Source of the DNA: DASWFI01 sp036394315
GTDB lineage: Bacteria; Patescibacteriota; Doudnabacteria; UBA920; O2-02-FULL-48-8
Length of the DNA stretch: 18,710 nucleotides
NCBI GenBank assembly: GCA_036394315.1
Contig: DASWFI010000048.1
Span: 1 to 18,710, forward strand
Direction: 5' to 3'
The position numbers and the translations under genes were made by a program. The notes under the pieces are model-generated. The model saw only the letters and a list, made by a program, of their open reading frames with translations, did no database searches and was not told the origin of the DNA. Positions 14,656-18,710 of the stretch are shown in pieces; within the stretch, counting starts at the first letter, position 1, and each line of letters opens with the position of its first letter.

Positions 14656-15573
14656 ATGGAAAACATTATAGAAGTTAAGGATTTAACGAAAAAATACAAT
14701 GGCTTCACCGCAGTTGATAAGATCAACTTTGAAGTAAAAACCGGTGAGACTTTTGGTATTTTGGGCCCCAATGGCGCTGGCAAGACCACGACTTTGGAAA
14801 TGATCGAAGGACTAAAAAGCATCACATCCGGTCAGGTGATTTTGGATGGCAAAGACGTATCGAAAGAAACTTTTGCCGTCAAAAGCATTATTGGTGTACA
14901 ACTTCAAGCCTCATCTTTCTTTGAAGGGTTGAATTTAATTGAACTGCTTGATACTTTTGCCGCACTTTACAATCGCAAAGTGAATGCCGTGGATTTGCTG
15001 AAATTAGTCCAACTCGAGGAAAAATCCGAAGCTCAGGTCAAAGAATTATCCGGCGGACAGAAGCAGAGAATGTCTATTGCCGTAGCATTGGTCAATGATC
15101 CCAAGATTTTATTTTTAGATGAACCCACCACTGGCCTGGACCCGCAAGCGCGTCGCAATCTTTGGGATTTAGTCACCCACATCAATAAGCAAGGTAAAAC
15201 TATTGTCATTACTACACACTACATGGATGAAGCGGAAGTTTTATGCGATCGTATTGCTGTTATGGATCATGCAAAAATTATCGCAATGGACACTACAGAA
15301 AATCTTTTGAAACTTCCGGGTTTAAATTCTTCAATCGTGTTTGGAACCACCCAGCAAGTCGATCTTGAAGCTCTTAAACAATTGTCTGGTGTTATATCTG
15401 TAGAGCCGGAAAACCATTCTTATCGCCTCGAGACCTCGGATGCGCAAAATACTGTTACAAGCCTGATTGCTTTGGCCCAAAGATCGGGATTTAAAATGAT
15501 CGACTTACAGCTACACCAGCCCACCCTTGAAGATGTGTTTTTGAAATTAACTGGCCACGCGCTAAGAGATTAA
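14656..15573 (+). CDS. ABC transporter ATP-binding protein (CcmA/DrrA-like)
   Basis: This 305-residue ATPase should power the ABC-2 permease encoded 1 nt downstream. Seen: Walker A GPNGAGKTT (37-45), Q-loop near Q82-Q84, signature LSGGQ (131-135), Walker B ILFLDEPTTG with E156, D-loop LDPQ, and H188 in ITTHYMDEAE. Residues ~220-305 form the C-terminal extension common in DrrA-type drug or lipid exporters. All motifs are intact. The substrate is unknown: drugs, lipids and polysaccharide precursors are all handled by this family. A TTGACA promoter sits so close to the ATG that the mRNA is probably leaderless. Confidence 0.95.
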   Translation: MENIIEVKDLTKKYNGFTAVDKINFEVKTGETFGILGPNGAGKTTTLEMIEGLKSITSGQVILDGKDVSKETFAVKSIIGVQLQASSFFEGLNLIELLDTFAALYNRKVNAVDLLKLVQLEEKSEAQVKELSGGQKQRMSIAVALVNDPKILFLDEPTTGLDPQARRNLWDLVTHINKQGKTIVITTHYMDEAEVLCDRIAVMDHAKIIAMDTTENLLKLPGLNSSIVFGTTQQVDLEALKQLSGVISVEPENHSYRLETSDAQNTVTSLIALAQRSGFKMIDLQLHQPTLEDVFLKLTGHALRD

Positions 15574-15574
15574 T

Positions 15575-16657
15575 ATGAGAACCCTTGGAATCCTAACCTG
15601 GTCAGCGATTAAAATGTTTGTCCGAAACCGGCAAGCAATGTTTTTCACGTTTTTCTTTCCGTTTTTTTTGATGGTGGTCTTAGGATTGATCAATTTTGAC
15701 CGACCGACGAAAATAGACGTGAGCGTAGTCCTTACCGGTCCGCCTAACCAGGGAACAGGGCAATTTGTCTCAGCGCTCAAAAACATTTCTTTATTTACGG
15801 TTCATGAAGGGATTGAGAATACTGAGCGCCAGGCTTTGATAGATGATAAGCGCGCCGCGGTGTTTATCGTGCCCCAGGATTTGATTCCCGGCCCCGCTAA
15901 ACTGACCATAGTCACCAATGCCGGCCAGCCGCAAAATGCCGCTACTGCCGTGAATATTATCAGCGGTATGCTCGACAAAACCGCTTTGCAGCTAAATCAC
16001 GCTTCGAATTTGTTTACAATTGAAACGCAAGAGGTAAATACGCATCATTTGAAATACATTGATTTCCTGCTGCCCGGGCTCATCGCGCTCTCGGTCATGC
16101 AGATGTCGGTTTTTTCCGTGGCATTCGTGTTTGTGACTTATAAAGAAAAGGGGATATTGAAAAGATTACTGGCGACTCCCATGCGGCCAGGCATATTCGT
16201 GCTCTCAAATGTCATCACCCGATTAATAGTCACGTTGATTCAAACCGGGATATTTATAACTCTGGGAGTTTTAGCTTTCCACGCCCACGTCATAGGCTCC
16301 TACTGGCTGTTGTTCGTAATCGCCCTGTTTGGCAGCATTATGTTTTTAGGTTTAGGATTTACCATATCCGGTCTTGCTTCCACAGTGGAGTCAGTGCCGG
16401 CGCTGGCTAACCTCATAGTTTTCCCAATGTTGTTTTTGGGAGGCACTTTTTTTCCGATTGATTCGTTTCCCACCTGGCTTCAGCATATTGCCAAGTATTT
16501 GCCGCTGACATTTTTTTCAGACGCCATGCGGCAAGTGATGACCAAAGGGGCAACTTTTTCCACCATCTCTCATGATCTTTATTGGATGGCTGGCTGGGCA
16601 GTGGTCATGATATTCCTTGCCAACATCGCTTTCAGTTTCGAAGAGAAGAGACAGTAA
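15575..16657 (+). CDS. ABC-2 type transporter permease
   Basis: This 360-residue membrane protein pairs with the ATPase that ends 1 nt before its start; translation is probably coupled. The layout is that of ABC-2 permeases: TM1 (~21-40), a large extracytoplasmic domain (~41-160), then TM2 (~162-188), TM3 (~210-233), TM4 (~241-265), TM5 (~275-293) and TM6 (~336-354). Between TM2 and TM3 lies the conserved YKEKGILKRLLATPMRPG (189-206), and FPMLFLGGTFFPIDSFP (283-299) is the typical family signature before the last helix. Together they form a half-size pair likely acting as a dimer of each. An exporter is far more likely than an importer because no binding protein is present. Confidence 0.93.
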   Translation: MRTLGILTWSAIKMFVRNRQAMFFTFFFPFFLMVVLGLINFDRPTKIDVSVVLTGPPNQGTGQFVSALKNISLFTVHEGIENTERQALIDDKRAAVFIVPQDLIPGPAKLTIVTNAGQPQNAATAVNIISGMLDKTALQLNHASNLFTIETQEVNTHHLKYIDFLLPGLIALSVMQMSVFSVAFVFVTYKEKGILKRLLATPMRPGIFVLSNVITRLIVTLIQTGIFITLGVLAFHAHVIGSYWLLFVIALFGSIMFLGLGFTISGLASTVESVPALANLIVFPMLFLGGTFFPIDSFPTWLQHIAKYLPLTFFSDAMRQVMTKGATFSTISHDLYWMAGWAVVMIFLANIAFSFEEKRQ

Positions 16658-16683
16658 CAGGGTACGGGGACAGGATTCATCGT

Positions 16684-16706
16684 CCCGACGCTGTCGGGCT
16701 TTTTTA
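16684..16706 (+). terminator. Terminator of the ABC transporter operon
   Basis: A 6-bp GC-rich stem (cccgac 16684-16689 with gtcggg 16693-16698, loop gct) is followed by cttttttattt, 26 nt after the permease stop. Confidence 0.85.
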
Positions 16707-16726
16707 TTTGGCTAATTTTTCTAAAT

Positions 16727-16759
16727 TTGACGCGAAGATTGATGTACGTTATTATGTAC
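16727..16759 (+). promoter_or_regulatory. TA promoter with embedded operator, leaderless start
   Basis: TTGACG (16727-16732), a 17-bp spacer and TATTAT (16750-16755) predict a start exactly at the A of the antitoxin ATG (16762). The -10 lies between two GTAC half-sites (16744-16747 and 16756-16759) that form an imperfect palindrome, also visible as a repeat of atgtacg. This suits autorepression by the antitoxin or the TA complex. Confidence 0.7.
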
Positions 16760-16761
16760 GC

Positions 16762-17112
16762 ATGAATTCTAAAACATTATCTATTTCTGAGGCACGTAAA
16801 AAGATTTTTGAAATTGCCGAAGATGTGCAAAAGCCAAATATCTATTATACTCTGACTGATAAAGGCCGGCCGAAAGCTGTGGTTCTTTCCGCGGATGAAT
16901 TTGAATCCTGGGTGGAAACTTTGGAGGTTATGTATGATTTTCCGGATTTAGCTAAAGATATTCAGCAAGCGGAAAAAGAATATAAGCGGGGAGACTATAT
17001 TACTTTGGATGAATTGTTGGCAAAGCAAGGATTTATTAAAGCGGCGGAGAAAGTTAAAAGAAATGGCGTTTCGAGTCGTCATCCCCAAAAGCGTTCAAAA
17101 AGATATCGCTAA
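16762..17112 (+). CDS. Phd/YefM-type antitoxin
   Basis: This 116-residue protein should bind and neutralise the toxin encoded by the overlapping next gene and repress the shared promoter. The N-terminal part is typical of the Phd/YefM fold: LSISEARKKIFEIAEDV (6-22), YYTLTDKGRPKAVVLSADEFESWVETLE (about 28-55). The C-terminal half (~56-116) is acidic, then basic, and is the expected toxin-wrapping region. The start at 16762 begins the conserved domain and follows a promoter directly; the frame is open further upstream, but that DNA codes for the end of the permease in another frame and holds a terminator. The last 16 or so residues overlap the toxin start and are unusually basic. Confidence 0.88.
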   Translation: MNSKTLSISEARKKIFEIAEDVQKPNIYYTLTDKGRPKAVVLSADEFESWVETLEVMYDFPDLAKDIQQAEKEYKRGDYITLDELLAKQGFIKAAEKVKRNGVSSRHPQKRSKRYR

Positions 17113-17299
17113 AATTGACCAGAGATATCAGACAAGAATTACAGTCGCACTTGCTAGCCTTCAAAGCAACCCGTTTATTGGAAAGAAATTAGAAGGTGAG
17201 CATAAAGGCCAATGGTCTTATCGAGTTTGGCCATATCGAATTATTTATACAATCTATAAAAAAGAATTGATTGTGATTATTTTTACGCATAGGTCATAG
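17063..17299 (+). CDS. RelE/ParE-superfamily toxin
   Basis: This 78-residue protein has the order typical of RelE toxins: FRVVIPKSVQKDIAKID (3-19), a helical section with NPFIGKKLEGEHKGQWSYRVWPYRIIYTI (36-64), and a final strand LIVIIFTHRS (69-78). RelE members cut mRNA on the ribosome, while ParE members target gyrase; the basic residues and YRVxxYRIIY pattern favour RelE. The chain stops just after HR, so the aromatic residue often found near the end of RelE is missing and activity may be altered. The gene begins inside the antitoxin gene with a 50-nt overlap, longer than usual for such pairs. The first ATG of the frame (17009) is not used because the domain starts at 17063. Confidence 0.86.
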   Translation: MAFRVVIPKSVQKDIAKIDQRYQTRITVALASLQSNPFIGKKLEGEHKGQWSYRVWPYRIIYTIYKKELIVIIFTHRS

Positions 17300-17397
17300 G
17301 CAAGGAGTTTATTGAATTATCAAAATTCGCCCAAAAGACGGTTTTCGGTATGCTTAGGTATGAAATGGACACTACAAGAAGTAATTGAATCTAATTC

Positions 17398-17868
17398 ATG
17401 ACAGAACGAGTATTTACGCAAACATTCGGAGTTGTTGGTGCTATCCTAGAAAAAGATGGCAAGTTTTTGTTGATTAAAGAAGCAAAAGTTGAAATTGATA
17501 TGGGAAAATGGAATCAACCAGCAGGATGGATTGATGTTGGCGAGAATCCTATAGATGCTGTTGTGCGAGAAGTGAAAGAGGAGACCGGCTATGATTTTGT
17601 ACCAACAAAGGTTTTGGGGGTCTACTCATTATTTAGAAGGCGCCCGGATGGCGATAAGCATGCTTTAAAAATTATTTTTACCGGCAAAATTGGGAATGCC
17701 CAATCGGCGCTGGCAGAAGATTCTTCCGAAACCAAATGGTTTACTCCGGAAGAAATTTATGCCATGGGTCCTGAGACTTTGCGAGATTTGGATATCAAAC
17801 AAGAAGTAAAAGATTTCATGGAAGGCAAGGGTTATCCTTTGGGACTTTTAACACATACAGTGGTTTAA
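17398..17868 (+). CDS. NUDIX hydrolase
   Basis: This 156-residue protein should hydrolyse a nucleoside diphosphate linked to another group. The complete NUDIX box is seen from G43 (GWIDVGE) through R57, E58, E61, E62 and G64 (AVVREVKEETGY), with all metal-binding residues in place. Residues 6-28 (FTQTFGVVGAILEKDGKFLLIKE) form the first strands of the fold. The substrate cannot be told; the class includes MutT-like sanitising enzymes, ADP-ribose and sugar-nucleotide pyrophosphatases. It is a single gene between the TA pair and a bidirectional terminator. The preceding ~98 bp holds no clear promoter or SD, so the TA promoter might read through. Confidence 0.92.
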   Translation: MTERVFTQTFGVVGAILEKDGKFLLIKEAKVEIDMGKWNQPAGWIDVGENPIDAVVREVKEETGYDFVPTKVLGVYSLFRRRPDGDKHALKIIFTGKIGNAQSALAEDSSETKWFTPEEIYAMGPETLRDLDIKQEVKDFMEGKGYPLGLLTHTVV

Positions 17869-17875
17869 AAAGAAA

Positions 17876-17901
17876 AACGCTGCCAATTTAATGGTAGCGT
17901 T
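17876..17901. terminator. Bidirectional terminator between convergent genes
   Basis: A 10-bp stem with one G-T pair (aacgctgcca 17876-17885 with tggtagcgtt 17892-17901) has A-rich DNA on the left and gtttg on the right. It serves the NUDIX gene and, in the other direction, the sigma factor, whose stop lies in the loop. Efficiency is probably greater for the minus strand, where the run of T is longer. Confidence 0.72.
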
Positions 17902-18451
17902 GTTTGCCAACGAAACTGGCTCGGAGCTGTCCCCGGAGTCGATTTATCTTGCTTTTGACCGTGCCTTCCGGTATACGGAGCCGCACACTCATCTCGGAGT
18001 AAGCACGTCCTTGCATCAGCATCAGCACGAGACATTTTGATTCCGTATCGAGAGCTTGGAACAGACGTTTGATCGCGATGCGGTTGATGTAGATCTCTTC
18101 CGTGTGGTTTGTCACGAAGGGGTTGAAAGCATACGTCGTCCGCGAGAAGTGATTCGTCTCGACCACCAGGTCGTCCACCGATATGGTCCTGAGTGCGTTA
18201 CGCCCCACAGATGTCCGACTGAAGTCGATGGTCTGATTGATCGCAATCTGCATAAGCCAGGTCGAGAGCCGGGCTCCTCCCCGAAAGGAGTCGATCTTCC
18301 TGGAAGCCTTGAGCATGACCTCCTGTGTCATGTCGTGAGCTAGTTCATACGCGTCCGGATGCCAACGGAGTCTCTGTCGGCAGACCGAGTAAACCCGAGC
18401 ACGATGGGAGGGGAGCTCTCCGAGGAGCTGTTGCCTGACCTGTTCCTGCAT
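17888..18451 (-). CDS. ECF-type RNA polymerase sigma factor
   Basis: This 187-residue protein should direct RNA polymerase to a small set of promoters. Region 2 (~15-80) contains ELAHDMTQEVMLKA (36-49), FRGGARLSTWLMQIAINQTIDFSR (56-79 in two parts), the core-binding and -10 contacts of the family. Region 4 (~128-178) carries YSEMSVRLRIPEGTVKSKINRLR (151-173, broken here as YSEMSVRLRIPEG and TVKSKINRLR), the helix-turn-helix for the -35. The linker is longer than in most ECF factors. No anti-sigma factor lies beside it, which is uncommon. A strong SD (GGAGG, plus-strand 18457-18461) is 5 nt from the ATG. GC is high (38 of 60 bases at 18361-18420), as for the island genes at 2216 and 3149. Its targets are unknown; promoters of those genes look sigma-70-like. 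Confidence 0.9.
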   Translation of the reverse strand: MQEQVRQQLLGELPSHRARVYSVCRQRLRWHPDAYELAHDMTQEVMLKASRKIDSFRGGARLSTWLMQIAINQTIDFSRTSVGRNALRTISVDDLVVETNHFSRTTYAFNPFVTNHTEEIYINRIAIKRLFQALDTESKCLVLMLMQGRAYSEMSVRLRIPEGTVKSKINRLRGQLRASFVGKQRYH

Positions 18452-18500
18452 GGTTGCCTCCGTTAGTCCATCCTATTGGATAATTTTATATAAAAAGAAG

Positions 18501-18532
18501 ATAGTAGGCAAATTCAAGGGTTCTCCAACCCT
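18501..18532 (-). promoter_or_regulatory. Possible sigma-factor promoter with palindrome
   Basis: On the minus strand TTGGAG (plus 18523-18528), a 16-bp spacer and TACTAT (plus 18501-18506) form a weak promoter. It is overlapped by the perfect palindrome agggtt-ctcc-aaccct (18517-18532), which could be an operator or an upstream hairpin. An alternative -35 is TTGAAT just beside it. Confidence 0.35.
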
Positions 18533-18570
18533 GATGGAACAAGGATATAATTGCGTTAGCAATATTGATT

Positions 18571-18710
18571 ACGCGAATTCAACAACTAAGTGCAACAGCC
18601 CTTCTTAAAGACTTCTAACGGAGTTTGGTATTTCAAGGATTTTCTTGGCCGGTTGTTAAGCAATTTTTCAACTCGTGTAATTTCTTCTTCCGTAACTGTA
18701 GCAAAGTCAG
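18571..18710 (-). mobile_element. IS30-family element, right part cut by window edge
   Basis: The end of an IS30-type transposase gene is followed by the sequence tgttgcacttagttgttgaa on the minus strand (about 18578-18597), the probable terminal repeat. It resembles the ends I know for this family, but the other end is outside the window, so the boundary is approximate. Confidence 0.65.
18586..18710 (-). CDS. IS30-family transposase, C-terminal end (partial)
   Basis: About 41 codons at the window edge encode the last part of an IS30-type DDE transposase, ending in TAG. The diagnostic piece is the motif LLNNRPRKSLKYQTPLEVF, characteristic of this family's C-terminus, preceded by a TEEEITRVEK helix. 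The catalytic core lies beyond base 18710, so intactness cannot be judged. With the IS at the left edge it shows that both flanks of this region are mobile DNA. Confidence 0.85.
   Translation of the reverse strand, partial: DFATVTEEEITRVEKLLNNRPRKSLKYQTPLEVFKKGCCT

Noticed and set aside
16582..16761. Upstream extension of the antitoxin frame
   Set aside because: It overlaps the permease coding end in another frame and a terminator; the Phd/YefM domain begins at 16762.
17009..17062. Upstream extension of the toxin frame
   Set aside because: It lies wholly in antitoxin coding sequence and adds residues not seen in RelE proteins.
1..18710. Alternative genetic code with UGA read as glycine
   Set aside because: TGA ends the transposase and the glycosyltransferase at normal family lengths, and no gene needs an in-frame TGA to be read through.

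Overview
The window looks like part of a small-genome, cell-wall-bearing bacterium, most likely a member of the Candidate Phyla Radiation (Patescibacteria, Parcubacteria-like). This is an inference. It rests on the mix of a sortase with its substrates, DUF11 surface proteins, several genes without a Shine-Dalgarno sequence, apparently leaderless mRNAs, and modest GC. TGA serves as a stop (transposase, glycosyltransferase), so the UGA-recoding CPR lineages are unlikely. No tRNA, rRNA or CRISPR array was seen.

Layout. 1-~960: an insertion sequence with a rve/DDE transposase (IS481-like) and inverted repeats. 1007-2131: a membrane sortase with a calcium-loop insertion, driven by a promoter at the IS edge. 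2216-4117: two GC-rich genes for exported proteins of unknown function, each with a strong SD and a strong terminator. 4232-8549: two overlapping genes for DUF11-type surface proteins that both end in sortase-like sorting signals. 8698-9711: galE. 9808-14257: an operon of a family-2 glycosyltransferase, a secreted subtilase and a secreted lysozyme-like protein; the last two share a ~58-residue C-terminal repeat. 14324-14578: a small GC-rich two-TM protein. 14656-16657: an ABC exporter pair. 16762-17299: a Phd/RelE-type toxin-antitoxin pair. 17398-17868: a NUDIX hydrolase. 17888-18451 (minus): an ECF-type sigma factor, GC-rich. 18586-18710 (minus): the C-terminal end of an IS30-family transposase, cut by the window edge.

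How it fits together. The sortase, the two sorting-signal proteins, the subtilase, the lysozyme-like protein, the lipid-linked-sugar-type glycosyltransferase and GalE form a plausible surface-building module. Every DUF11-type module in both sortase substrates carries an N-X-S/T sequon at the same place near its start, close to a polyprenyl-phosphate-type glycosyltransferase gene. Modification of these repeats by sugars is a testable idea, not a demonstrated fact. Four GC-rich genes with strong SDs are scattered among AT-richer genes that mostly lack SDs. They look like later arrivals, and the two ends of the window carry insertion sequences.
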